From assembly GCA_018378255.1 (NCBI GenBank), contig JAGZXV010000002.1, forward strand, positions 45,605-109,604: 64,000 nt of DNA. The letters are read 5' to 3'. The notes under the pieces were generated by a model. That model made no database searches and was not told the DNA's origin. It was given only the letters and a program-made list of their open reading frames with translations. Origin of the DNA: Clostridiaceae bacterium (GTDB lineage: Bacteria > Bacillota > Clostridia > Lachnospirales > Lachnospiraceae). The position numbers and the translations under genes are program-made. Below are positions 43,600 through 52,590 of this stretch, piece after piece. Within the stretch, counting starts at the first letter, position 1. Every line of letters starts with the position of its first letter.

Positions 43600-45201
43600 T
43601 TAGTTTTTCTTCATGTATCTCATATCAATTGTATTGTCGCCGTAAATGGTTAAATTACTGATTCCGGCATCCGTAGCCACACAGCCTGGAATCTGGTACA
43701 GGTAGATATTAGGAGCAAAGTTATCCATAACGATCTGATAAATGGCTTTGGCATTCTCCACTCTCTTGTCCATATCTACCAGGCCTTGTCCTTCCTTGCC
43801 CAGTTCAAACATCTTTTCATCTGTAAATCCTGTAGCAAACCGGTCTGTAGCATTGATTTCAATTGCTGAAACAAAGAACTCACTGTTCGTCATCGTGTTG
43901 ACTCCAAGGCAGATATCATAATTGCCGGCTGCGCGGCGCTCATTATAAGTCGCTGCCTCCAGGGTCTCGATCATAACATTTAAACCGGCTTCTGCTGCCA
44001 TAGACTGAATAGCCTGGGCAACTTCCGCTCCCCTGAGCACTTCTCCTGTATTCACGATCATGGAAAGTTCCGATCCGTCGTAACCTGATGCGGCTACCAG
44101 CTCCTTTGCCTTATCCATGTTGTAATCATATCCTTGATCCTCATATACGGACTGATCGTCGGCTGCCGGCCACTTTGCAATTTTACCGCCTCCCAGAATG
44201 CTGTCCACAATCATCTGCCTGTCTATACTTAAAGAAAGGGCTTCCCTCAAGTTAGGGTCATGGAAGGTTTTTCCTTCCCCGCTGCCGATGCCAAGGAATG
44301 TAAAGGTATAGGCAATATATTCATTGATGGAGAAGCCTTCCTGTCCCAGCAGCGCTATATTATCCGAAGGTACATTTTCACAGATATCCAGTTCTCCTGC
44401 TCTCAGGCTGGAAATACGGGTGGTATCTTCTGCTACATATTTATAACTGATCTGGTCCACATTACTCTTATTGGAATCATCCCATCCCCACCAGCCGTCA
44501 TTGCGTTCCAGGGTCACTTCGTTATTGATGGAATCAAATGCGATTACTTTAAAAGGACCGCTGGCAACCGGTTTTTCAAAGAATCCGGCCGGATTCTCTT
44601 CATATGCTTTCCCACTGATAATTGGAACAAAGCACACCTCTGAATAAAAAATCGGCATAGGATTTTTAAAATTAAACCGGCATGTATAATCATCCGTCAC
44701 GTCCACAGATTCCAGGTACTTACCCCATTTGGAACCATTAGTCAAAGTCTCATCCTTAATAATTCTTTCAAATGATGTTTTTACATCGGAGGCTTTCAGT
44801 TCTTCTCCATTCTGGAACTTGATTCCTTGTTTTAATTTAATGTCGGCCGTTAAACTGTCTTCTGAAAATGCGATGTCGTCAGCCAGCCAGTTGGTGTAGT
44901 TTCCGGCATGATCCGAAACCAAAAGCGCGTCGCCCCATAATAAGCTGAGTGATATCTGTTCGATACCAAAACCGGCGTAGCGGTCCAATGATGCCAGAGG
45001 CTGGTTGTTGGATACCTTCACTGTTACAGGTCCGCTGTCCGATGAAGAAGTATTATCAGTACTTTCAGCCGCGCTGCCCGCCGCTGTTCCTGCCCCTCCA
45101 TTAGAAGAACCGGATGATGAACACGCTGTCAGGGATGCCGCCAGCATACTGGCACTCATCAGCAATGTTAAACTTTTTTTCAATAAACCCTTTTTCCACA
45201 T
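43600..45201 (-). CDS. Family 5 solute-binding lipoprotein of the ABC importer
   Basis: 533 aa. A lipobox LTACSSS (Cys27) is followed by a Ser/Gly-rich tether and an SBP_bac_5 domain with ADDIAFSEDSLTADIKLKQG and KFQNGEELKASDV. Related proteins bind peptides, nickel or various sugar-derived compounds, so the ABC label does not fix the ligand. First gene of the operon, with a clear promoter upstream. It would deliver the substrate for the esterases and lactonase encoded downstream. Confidence 0.93.
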   Translation of the reverse strand: MWKKGLLKKSLTLLMSASMLAASLTACSSSGSSNGGAGTAAGSAAESTDNTSSSDSGPVTVKVSNNQPLASLDRYAGFGIEQISLSLLWGDALLVSDHAGNYTNWLADDIAFSEDSLTADIKLKQGIKFQNGEELKASDVKTSFERIIKDETLTNGSKWGKYLESVDVTDDYTCRFNFKNPMPIFYSEVCFVPIISGKAYEENPAGFFEKPVASGPFKVIAFDSINNEVTLERNDGWWGWDDSNKSNVDQISYKYVAEDTTRISSLRAGELDICENVPSDNIALLGQEGFSINEYIAYTFTFLGIGSGEGKTFHDPNLREALSLSIDRQMIVDSILGGGKIAKWPAADDQSVYEDQGYDYNMDKAKELVAASGYDGSELSMIVNTGEVLRGAEVAQAIQSMAAEAGLNVMIETLEAATYNERRAAGNYDICLGVNTMTNSEFFVSAIEINATDRFATGFTDEKMFELGKEGQGLVDMDKRVENAKAIYQIVMDNFAPNIYLYQIPGCVATDAGISNLTIYGDNTIDMRYMKKN

Positions 45202-45274
45202 ATCGTATTCCCCTTTACATATAGAATATTTTTTGTTTTCACGGTTTGTCCCGTGTCACCTGTTTACACCTCGA

Positions 45275-45303
45275 AGTATAAAATTTGAATCTCTCACAGT
45301 CAA
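45275..45303 (-). promoter_or_regulatory. Promoter of the ABC/hydrolase operon
   Basis: On the minus strand TTGACT (45303-45298), a 17-base spacer and TATACT (45280-45275), about 75 bases before the binding-protein start. Confidence 0.7.
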
Positions 45304-45406
45304 TTTTTTGTTTTTTCGGAATTAACATTTTTTGCTATTTTAGCATAAAAAAAGTTAATTATTATCATTTTTGTTAACTTCATTATGCATTTTGCCCTGT
45401 ATTTTC

Positions 45407-45435
45407 TTGACATACACGTATCATTTGGTTAAAAT
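45407..45435 (+). promoter_or_regulatory. Promoter of the membrane AraC-type gene
   Basis: TTGACA (45407-45412), a 17-base spacer and TAAAAT (45430-45435), 36 bases before the start codon. Confidence 0.7.
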
Positions 45436-45470
45436 ATTCAAATAACGTTAAGACTTTAAGGAGGATATTT

Positions 45471-47759
45471 GTGAACTACATATTTGAACCGATTAAACAA
45501 TTCAAGTTTAAAAGTAACTTTGTAAAGATCCTTCTGGCTATGATCACCCTTTGTGTCGTACTCAGCACTCTTTTTGTCTATTACATCGCCCATATCATTT
45601 CAGAAAAGACATTGGAATATTCCGCCCAAACCGCCCAGTCCTATTCCGACATCATTCTGGATAATACGGATAACTATATCATCAGCCTGCACCAGTCGCT
45701 GACGCAGCTTTCCTATTCCAGAAATGTCTTCCAGACCGCTCTGGCCAAAGAGGTTAAAGATCTAAACAACAATCTGGTGACTTCGGAACTGGCTCTCACC
45801 ACCAATAATAATCTGTTAATTCAAAAAGCTGTAATGTACATCCCTAAACAGAACAATGTGCTCACATCTTCCTATAAGGCCTATACCCTTGAAGACAGCC
45901 CTTATTCTGCCATGATCACAGATTATGAACAGCAGACTGTCCTGGCAAAAACGATAGAAGACAGCAATAAAATGAGTTCCGCTTTTCTATATGGCAGCAA
46001 TCTGATTCTGGCCCGGGATTTTCCTCTGAATGGGGCAAAAAAGCTGGCCACTCTTTTCTATTTTGTGGATATGGACGAACTCTTCCGCCGCACAACCCAG
46101 GAAGTATCAGGCAACGGTTCCATCTTGGTTTATGACAGTTTCCAGGCTCCTGTTTTTTCTTCAAAAACAAATTACCCCCAGGAGATCACACCAAAACTGC
46201 TGGCCGATTTCCCTGTCTCCGGAAACGGCTATTACTCATTAAATGGTTCCGCATACTTTATCTCTTCCTCCGGCATAACCAACTGGAAAATACTGTATAA
46301 ACTGGACGAACTGTCTTTAAGTCCTTCGGATCAGGCGATATTTTTATCCCTGGCTCCTATTGTGCTGATTGTAACGGTAATTGCATGTATTTTTTCATTT
46401 TTCCTCACTGCTGTTATCTATGCTCCCATACAAAAGCTGTTTAGCAGTATTCAGATGCCGAAGGACCTGTCAGACCGGAATGATACGGTGTATAAGAATG
46501 AATTTGACCTTATTTCCCATTCCTTCCACCAGCTTTCAGACCGGCAGACGGAGCTGGACGCCATCATAAGTAATGTATCTGACAGTATTATGTCTAAATT
46601 ATTTATGGATTTGCTGAAGGGAACCCAATTTGAAAGTTCAGAAGTGGAAAAGATTTTAAAAGAATCGAAAAGTCCGTTCCGTCTCAATTCTTTTTATGTT
46701 GTATGTGTGCTTTCTCTGCATGATAGCCAGGATATCAGCGGGCTTTCGCCATCTCTTATAGGCGAACTCTGTGAATTGATCTCCGACTACTGCACAAAAC
46801 ACGATTCTATCTACCACATGGCAGCCACGGACCATAACCGCCTGGCAGTCATTTTTGCCTTCAATAAAGATGATTCCGTAATCAAGCTGTTGAAAGGACT
46901 GACTGATTTAGAACCGTTCATCCGATCATTTTCAAAAAAACACGGCCTGCCGTTTCGTCTCAATGCCGGACATATGTATACTTCTATTCTGGATATCGGT
47001 TTTTCTTACCAGGAAGCACTTTCTGCCCTCGAAGAGACCAAAAAGCCTGCTGCCGCTGCTGACAGCGTTCAGGCTCCGTCAGAAGATAAGCCCGGCATAA
47101 TCCCGTCCAGAGTAAAACAGATTTTAGATTTAGTAAAGAAAGATGACTTAGGGAGTGCCGTCAAACTTTCCAACCGTACAATTGACGAAATCTCCAAATC
47201 AGGAGGAGTTGTTATTGAAAACTACAAACTCTACATTAATTTAATCCAGAACGGAATTTCAAAAATTGATTACATAAATTTCAGCGCTTTTTCCAATGAC
47301 CTTTTGCTCCCTCAAATCAACACTTCGGACGATACCGACGAAGAGGCCCTGAAAGTTTCCATGATGGATTCCTGTGAAACCATACTCCAGCAATTAGGCC
47401 GGATCCTAAAACGAAAAAATAATCCATATATTATATCAAGCCAGAATTACATCCACGATCACTATCAAGACTATGATTTATCCCAAAATACGGTGGCCGA
47501 GGCCATAGGGGTCAAATCCACCTATTTAAGCAAACTCTTTAAGGAAAGCCTGGGGGTTAATTTTACAGATTATCTGAACCAGTACCGAATTCAGAAAAGC
47601 CTGGCTCTGCTCACAGATACCACTGAAACGTTAAATGAAGTGGCACTGCACTCGGGATACAATTCGGTACAGAATTATATCCGCGTTTTTAAGAAATACA
47701 TGAATATGACGCCAGGGCAGTATAGGAAGGAAGAGAGTAAGAAATCTTTATTTGAGTGA
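45471..47759 (+). CDS. Membrane-bound AraC-type transcriptional regulator
   Basis: 762 aa from GTG 45471, 5 bases after AAGGAGG. A first membrane helix at about 19-41, an extracytoplasmic sensory region to about 285 and a second helix at about 287-315 frame a Cache-like sensor. A cytoplasmic middle region follows. The C-terminal AraC domain spans about 660-757: DLSQNTVAEAIGVKSTYLSK, then LNEVALHSGYNSVQNYIRVF and YMNMTPGQYRKE. It is divergent from the ABC/hydrolase operon and is the obvious candidate activator, sensing an extracellular ligand. Such one-component membrane AraC proteins are common beside glycan-uptake genes in Firmicutes. Confidence 0.9.
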   Translation: MNYIFEPIKQFKFKSNFVKILLAMITLCVVLSTLFVYYIAHIISEKTLEYSAQTAQSYSDIILDNTDNYIISLHQSLTQLSYSRNVFQTALAKEVKDLNNNLVTSELALTTNNNLLIQKAVMYIPKQNNVLTSSYKAYTLEDSPYSAMITDYEQQTVLAKTIEDSNKMSSAFLYGSNLILARDFPLNGAKKLATLFYFVDMDELFRRTTQEVSGNGSILVYDSFQAPVFSSKTNYPQEITPKLLADFPVSGNGYYSLNGSAYFISSSGITNWKILYKLDELSLSPSDQAIFLSLAPIVLIVTVIACIFSFFLTAVIYAPIQKLFSSIQMPKDLSDRNDTVYKNEFDLISHSFHQLSDRQTELDAIISNVSDSIMSKLFMDLLKGTQFESSEVEKILKESKSPFRLNSFYVVCVLSLHDSQDISGLSPSLIGELCELISDYCTKHDSIYHMAATDHNRLAVIFAFNKDDSVIKLLKGLTDLEPFIRSFSKKHGLPFRLNAGHMYTSILDIGFSYQEALSALEETKKPAAAADSVQAPSEDKPGIIPSRVKQILDLVKKDDLGSAVKLSNRTIDEISKSGGVVIENYKLYINLIQNGISKIDYINFSAFSNDLLLPQINTSDDTDEEALKVSMMDSCETILQQLGRILKRKNNPYIISSQNYIHDHYQDYDLSQNTVAEAIGVKSTYLSKLFKESLGVNFTDYLNQYRIQKSLALLTDTTETLNEVALHSGYNSVQNYIRVFKKYMNMTPGQYRKEESKKSLFE

Positions 47760-47780
47760 TTGGTGAAAGTAACGTGGGGA

Positions 47781-47835
47781 TTAACATCACCCCTCAAGGC
47801 ATTTTGAGAAATGCCTTGAGGGGTAATGTAAAAAT
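47781..47835. terminator. Terminator, GAAGGCATTTT-family variant
   Basis: CCCCTCAAGGCATTT (47790-47804) pairs with AAATGCCTTGAGGGG (47809-47823) around TGAG. ATGTAAAAA follows on the plus strand. It ends the AraC-type gene. Confidence 0.75.
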
Positions 47836-47860
47836 TGGCCAGCTCATTGCAAAATTGTAT

Positions 47861-48007
47861 TTAATTAACCAGAACCAGTGCACCGGTCAGACAAATCACC
47901 CAGGTTTCTATTCGAAATGCATGTCGGAAGATTAAGGCAAGTGATACCAGAATAAAGATCAGGTATCCGCCTCTTTTGAATCCTTTTTTCGATTCAATAG
48001 CAGTCAT
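47861..48007 (-). pseudogene. Remnant of a polytopic ion transporter
   Basis: A 48-codon frame from ATG 48007 reads MTAIESKKGFKRGGYLIFIL, then a hydrophobic helix, and ends LTGALVLVN. This resembles a segment of an ArsB/SLC13-like anion transporter (SKKGFKRG cytoplasmic loop plus a helix ending in TGAL). There is no ribosome-binding site, and in-frame stops bound it. I read it as a decayed transporter next to the dehydratase operon. Low certainty. Confidence 0.35.
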
Positions 48008-48063
48008 TTTAATTGCAGGCTCATTTGGAGCGAATATTTCTTATTATTCCCCCTATACTTTCG

Positions 48064-49224
48064 TTAAATAAACCTGCACACATGGTCTACCGCAATATCG
48101 GAAAATCCGTATGCTTCCGCCTTCGTCATCTTACCATTGCAGATATCTTCAACAACTTCCAGCAGTCCTTTTCCGCTTTCCTGAATGGTCTTTGTGCCTT
48201 TAATGATTCCACTTAAATCCACATCCATATTATCTTCCATATTTTTGTAAGTTTCAGCGTTGGCGGTTACCTTTACCACAGGTACAATCGCATTGCCTGT
48301 GGGCGTTCCCCTTCCGGTTGTAAAAACAACCACATTACATCCTGCCGCCACCATTGCAGTGACGGAAGAAATATCATATCCGGCAGTATCCATGACCATG
48401 GCCCCGCTCTTTGAAGGCCGCTGTGCCTGTTCCAGCACTTCCACAATAGGCCTTGTTCCGCCCTTCCTGATACATCCCAGACTTTTTTCATCGATGGTGG
48501 AAAGGCCGCCCGCCTTATTCCCAGGCGTAGGCTGTCCGGTGCGGCAGTCTTGTCCTACATTTGACAAATGTTTCTCATAATCCTCACAAATCTTAATAAT
48601 CTGATTATGAATCTCAGGAGTTGCCGCACGTTTAGCAAGAATATGTTCCCCGCCGATCCATTCAATCGATTCGCTCATTATGGCAGACGCGCCAAGATCC
48701 ACTAAAAGATCGCTTAATTCACCGACTGCCGGGTTGCCGGCAATGCCGGATGTGGTATCAGAGCCTCCGCATTCAATTCCAAGCAGCACTTCTGAAATAT
48801 CACAGAGTTCCTTAGGCTGCATCGCGGCTTCTGCCGCCATGTCCCGCGCCGCTCTGACCGCTTTTTCTATGGTCTTTAAAGTTCCCCCTTCTTCCTGTAT
48901 TCCGAATGATACCACCGGCTTGCTGGTCATGGCCTGAATCTTTTTCCGCAATTCCATATGAGGAACCGTCTCACACCCCAGGCCGATGATTACCACGCCG
49001 TACACATTGGGATTGCATGCAAAACCGGTCAAAACCTTCTGGGACATAGCCGTATTGGCCTCCACATCGGAACATCCGGTGTTAAACACAATATTAACCG
49101 CCCCCCGGACCTGGCTTGCCACAACTCTTGAAGTCTCGCTTCCACAGGCGCAGGCCGGAAGAATCAGCACATGATTCCGTATTCCTGCACGCCCTTCTTT
49201 TCTTTTATATCCCCAAAACTGCAT
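48064..49224 (-). CDS. UxaA/SuyB-like dehydratase or lyase, large subunit
   Basis: 386 aa from ATG 49224, with GGCGGAAAG upstream. It corresponds to the C-terminal catalytic region of altronate dehydratase UxaA and to sulfolactate lyase SuyB: FWGYKRKEGRAGIRNHVLIL, CGSETSRVV, then GIECGGSDTTSGIAGNPAVG and VVFTTGRGTPTGNAIVPVVK. Cys residues near 140-160 and 240-250 are plausible Fe-S or metal ligands. With the small subunit it forms a split enzyme acting on a sugar acid (altronate, galactarate) or sulfolactate; the sequence alone does not decide. Confidence 0.85.
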   Translation of the reverse strand: MQFWGYKRKEGRAGIRNHVLILPACACGSETSRVVASQVRGAVNIVFNTGCSDVEANTAMSQKVLTGFACNPNVYGVVIIGLGCETVPHMELRKKIQAMTSKPVVSFGIQEEGGTLKTIEKAVRAARDMAAEAAMQPKELCDISEVLLGIECGGSDTTSGIAGNPAVGELSDLLVDLGASAIMSESIEWIGGEHILAKRAATPEIHNQIIKICEDYEKHLSNVGQDCRTGQPTPGNKAGGLSTIDEKSLGCIRKGGTRPIVEVLEQAQRPSKSGAMVMDTAGYDISSVTAMVAAGCNVVVFTTGRGTPTGNAIVPVVKVTANAETYKNMEDNMDVDLSGIIKGTKTIQESGKGLLEVVEDICNGKMTKAEAYGFSDIAVDHVCRFI

Positions 49225-49288
49225 AATCTTTCCGCCTTTCTCAGTTTTAATCTCCATATCGGAATGCCTTATTGCCCGGGCTTATCTT

Positions 49289-49588
49289 TTATACGATATA
49301 TTCGCTTTCATAGTCACGGGGCACACTGTAGATATTCAAATGAGAAACCCAGTGCCCTTTCTCAATTTTTTCCGAAGCTCTTCCGATCATCTCTCCGTAT
49401 TTGATGACATGGTCCCCTTTTTCAAGCGTTTTCAATGCTATCTTGTGGCAATACGGAATCATCTCTGCTGCCGCCAGTGTGCGAATTTCCTCACCATACC
49501 GGTATTTTACCTCTTCCCCTGCCTGGATTTCTTTTACGCAGGTGACCACATTATCCGTGTCTTCCAGTAAAATTGCATTTATCACCAT
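49289..49588 (-). CDS. UxaA/SuyA-like dehydratase, small SAF-domain subunit
   Basis: 99 aa from ATG 49588, with GGGAGAGGG upstream; a longer frame from 49711 has no ribosome-binding site at its start. SAF fold: VINAILLEDTDNVVTCVKEI, then GEEVKYRYGEEIRTLAAAE, HKIALKTLEKGDHVIKYGE and WVSHLNIYSV. It corresponds to the N-terminal domain of UxaA or to SuyA. Pairs with the large subunit 64 bases downstream. Confidence 0.85.
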   Translation of the reverse strand: MVINAILLEDTDNVVTCVKEIQAGEEVKYRYGEEIRTLAAAEMIPYCHKIALKTLEKGDHVIKYGEMIGRASEKIEKGHWVSHLNIYSVPRDYESEYIV

Positions 49589-49766
49589 AATCCCTCTCCC
49601 TTCCTTTCTTTGCTTTCCAAATTGCTGATGCAGAGTATCTGACATCAACATTTTCCATTCACAGTCCTCTGCCACGCTCGGCTGCGGGGGAATGCGAATG
49701 GTAACCACCATTTTATTCCGATTAAACCTCTGTCTTTACAATATCACTCAGATATCATATAATCAA

Positions 49767-49793
49767 ATTTATAGTTTTTATAATAATATAAAT
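49767..49793. promoter_or_regulatory. Candidate LysR operator in divergent promoter
   Basis: ATTTATA-N13-TATAAAT inverted repeat (7-bp arms) just before the LysR gene. It lies between that gene and the dehydratase genes. AT-rich, so chance is possible. Confidence 0.35.
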
Positions 49794-49807
49794 GGAGTTT
49801 ATACAGA

Positions 49808-50743
49808 ATGCAGCAAGAGATGAAATACATATACCAGATCTATGAAGACGGCAGTTTTTCCAAAGCCGCAGAACATCTATACATAACACAGCCCGCTCTT
49901 AGCATCGCTGTCTCTAAGATTGAGGCGTCCCTCGGCATGGCATTATTTGACCGGCGCCGGCATCCGCTAAAACCAACTGCGGCCGGACAGGCTTACATTG
50001 ATACAATTAAGAAGATTAAAATGCTGGAAGATGATCTGGAATACCGGATCAATGATATGCGGGATTTGAATACGGGAAACATACGGATAGGCGGCTCTCA
50101 CTATTTGAATGCTTATATCATGCCAAAGATTCTGGCCGGTTTTAGCAGGAAATATCCTGGTATCCGGCTGGAACTGGTTGAAAAAAGTTCCAGCATTCTG
50201 GCCGATATGCTTTCTGAACAGAATCTGGATCTGACTTTTAGCTGCAATGAAGAGTTTATCAAAGAGTTTGAACATTATCCGGCTTTTTCTGATACGATTC
50301 TTTTGGCAGTTCCTCAAGAATATGAGATTAATCAACAGTTTTCCCACTGTTCACTCTCAGCCGGAGATATCATTAACCGAAAACACATGGATGAGGACTG
50401 CCCGTCCATCCCTCTTTCTGAATTCAGGGATTTGGAATATATTCTGTTGAGTAAGGGAAATAATCTGCACGAACGTTCTATGAAGATGTTTGAAGACGCA
50501 GGCTTTATTCCCAAAGTTAAGATGACACTCTCCCAACTGGTAACCGCTTACCACCTGGCTGCCGATCACTTTGCCGCAGCATTCGTCAGTGACCGCCTGG
50601 TTCGTGACGCCGCCGTACCACTGGTTTTTTACAAAATCAAATCGGAATATATAAACCGGAGATTTTATATCCTGCTTCCAGACAGGAATTATACATCCAT
50701 GGCAGTTAAGGCGTTTATTCAGTTTTTTTTATTGAATATTTAG
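49808..50743 (+). CDS. LysR-family transcriptional regulator
   Basis: 311 aa, with GGAG 10 bases before ATG. N-terminal helix-turn-helix DGSFSKAAEHLYITQPALSI, dimer helix to about residue 90, then an effector domain starting NIRIGGSHYLNAYIMPKILA. Divergent from the split dehydratase and therefore its probable regulator. The effector may be the dehydratase substrate. Confidence 0.92.
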   Translation: MQQEMKYIYQIYEDGSFSKAAEHLYITQPALSIAVSKIEASLGMALFDRRRHPLKPTAAGQAYIDTIKKIKMLEDDLEYRINDMRDLNTGNIRIGGSHYLNAYIMPKILAGFSRKYPGIRLELVEKSSSILADMLSEQNLDLTFSCNEEFIKEFEHYPAFSDTILLAVPQEYEINQQFSHCSLSAGDIINRKHMDEDCPSIPLSEFRDLEYILLSKGNNLHERSMKMFEDAGFIPKVKMTLSQLVTAYHLAADHFAAAFVSDRLVRDAAVPLVFYKIKSEYINRRFYILLPDRNYTSMAVKAFIQFFLLNI

Positions 50744-50799
50744 GGGAATTCCAGGTTATGCACCGGTCTGCCCTGTGCGCATCCAAGAGAGGTACCCCT

Positions 50800-51402
50800 T
50801 TATTTCCCATCCATCACCTTACAAAACACCACTCCTACCACAGTACTTAATAATGTTGCCACCAGCGCCGGTCCCACGATAGCTGTGGGGTTCACGCTTC
50901 CATACTGGCTTCTGTAGGCAATCATATTAATTGGGATTAACTGCAGGGAAGAGATATTTATAATCAGAAATGTACACATCTCATTGCTGGCCGTTCCCCG
51001 AGTGATGTCTGAAACTCCATTTTCCCGCCGCTCTTCCTCCAATTCTTCTAATTTTTCCATGGCCTGAAGGCCGGCCGGGGTAGCTGCCCATCCCAGGCCA
51101 AGGATATTTGCAATCATATTTGTGGCTATGTATTCTCTGGACGGATGGTCTTTGGGAATTTTGGGAAACAAAAAATGAATGATCGGCGACATTTTACGTG
51201 ACATGACCTCGATCAGACCCGAACCCTGACCCACTTCCAGCACACCTGTCCATAGCGACATGACCCCCAGCATGGTAATGCAAAGCGTAACCGCTTCCTT
51301 TGATGAATTAAGAGCGCCTTCTGTTACCGCATTCAGATTCCCATGCAGCGCTCCCCATAAAATTCCAACAAGCATCATGAAAGCCCATAAATAATTTAAC
51401 AT
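50800..51402 (-). CDS. spmA: Spore maturation protein A-like nucleoside-recognition protein
   Basis: 200 aa, about the length of Bacillus SpmA. Membrane protein of the Gate/nucleoside-recognition family: MLNYLWAFMMLVGILWGALH, then TLCITMLGVMSLWTGVLEVG, GLGWAATPAGLQAM and NEMCTFLIINISSLQLIP. SpmA acts with SpmB in spore core dehydration, but no spmB neighbour is present here. It lies between a LysR gene and the siderophore operon, cut off from the latter by a terminator. Confidence 0.85.
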   Translation of the reverse strand: MLNYLWAFMMLVGILWGALHGNLNAVTEGALNSSKEAVTLCITMLGVMSLWTGVLEVGQGSGLIEVMSRKMSPIIHFLFPKIPKDHPSREYIATNMIANILGLGWAATPAGLQAMEKLEELEEERRENGVSDITRGTASNEMCTFLIINISSLQLIPINMIAYRSQYGSVNPTAIVGPALVATLLSTVVGVVFCKVMDGK

Positions 51403-51412
51403 AACCGCTCCA

Positions 51413-51454
51413 CAAAAAAAGTGTTACTTTATGATATGCTCAAAAGTAACACTT
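51413..51454 (-). terminator. Terminator of the siderophore ABC operon
   Basis: AAGTGTTACTTT pairs perfectly with AAAGTAACACTT (12 bp). On the minus strand a TTTTTTT run follows. Confidence 0.85.
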
Positions 51455-51493
51455 CATGTGACTTATTCTTCTGTTTTGTGCGGATCACCGGTT

Positions 51494-52522
51494 TTATTTG
51501 TTCATGCCATTTTCCAGGTCGTTCAGCATCACGTCCATAGCTGTAATTCCGCCTTCCGCCAGATACCAGACAGTTGGGGTAAGATATACAATCCTGTCAT
51601 TCTGGTAAGCGCTGGTTTTTCGAACCAGTTCATTGTCCATCACCTGCTTTGCCAGCTGGGCTCCTTCCGTATTGATTGCCGAATCACGATCCAGCACGAA
51701 AATGTACTCAGGATTTAAAGATACAAGCAGCTCAAATGAAGATTCATTTCCATGGGTGGAATCCACGTTATTGGCAAGATTGGTAAAGCCTGCCTCATTG
51801 CCGATTAAGGAGCAGCGGCTTCCATCGCCTAATGTATTGAAATTAGAGCTTGTAACCATACCGATCACCGCAGTCTTTCCCTCTGCCTCTTTGGCAAGAG
51901 CTTCCACCCGTTCATCAAAACCGGCCAGCGTCTCCTGGGCTTTATCCTCCACTCCGAAAATGGAAGCGATCATCAGGGAATTGCTTTTGATGCTTTCAAC
52001 CAGGCCGATTTCATAATCCACAGCCGTATAAATCACCGGTGCAATTTCAGATAACTGGTCATACTGGCTGCCAAGACGCCCGCCTATGAAAATAATATCA
52101 GGTTCACTGGACATCAGCGCTTCCATATCCACTTCTTTCAAAGTTCCCAGGTTAATGATTTTATCATTGTTGTTATAATCCATCAGATAGTCAATTTTTG
52201 AGGATTTCGGCATACCCACCACGCGGCCGCCCAGCTCCCAGTTATCAAGCATATCCAGAGCCGCCATATCTAAAACCGCAACACGTTCCGGATCATACGG
52301 CACCTCCAACTCCATCTTTTTACCTTCCCCATTCAGGGATGTGACCGTTATGGTATCCGGTTTTCCGTCTTCTGCTCCAGTCGATTCTGCCGCTTCGGAA
52401 GATATACCGGAAGACAGCTCTAAACCTGCTGACGACGCCGGTTCTTCAGTTTTTTTGCCTCCGCAGGCCGCCAGGGAAGCTGACATCAAAACTATGCCGA
52501 ATAATGTTACCATCTTTCTCAT
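51494..52522 (-). CDS. Siderophore ABC transporter binding lipoprotein
   Basis: 342 aa. Lipobox LAACGGK, then a Ser/Glu-rich tether and a FatB/CeuE/YclQ-like siderophore-binding domain (PERVAVLDMAALDMLDNWEL, then EPDIIFIGGRLGSQYDQLSE and SLNPEYIFVLDRDSA). Similar proteins bind catecholate siderophores such as petrobactin or enterobactin-like compounds. It is the last gene of the operon, after the ATPase gene. Confidence 0.92.
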   Translation of the reverse strand: MRKMVTLFGIVLMSASLAACGGKKTEEPASSAGLELSSGISSEAAESTGAEDGKPDTITVTSLNGEGKKMELEVPYDPERVAVLDMAALDMLDNWELGGRVVGMPKSSKIDYLMDYNNNDKIINLGTLKEVDMEALMSSEPDIIFIGGRLGSQYDQLSEIAPVIYTAVDYEIGLVESIKSNSLMIASIFGVEDKAQETLAGFDERVEALAKEAEGKTAVIGMVTSSNFNTLGDGSRCSLIGNEAGFTNLANNVDSTHGNESSFELLVSLNPEYIFVLDRDSAINTEGAQLAKQVMDNELVRKTSAYQNDRIVYLTPTVWYLAEGGITAMDVMLNDLENGMNK

Positions 52523-52590
52523 TTTACAAATCTCCTTTACCTATGTTATCTTTTAATACTGCCTTTTTGTGACCGCCTTACTATAACTGC

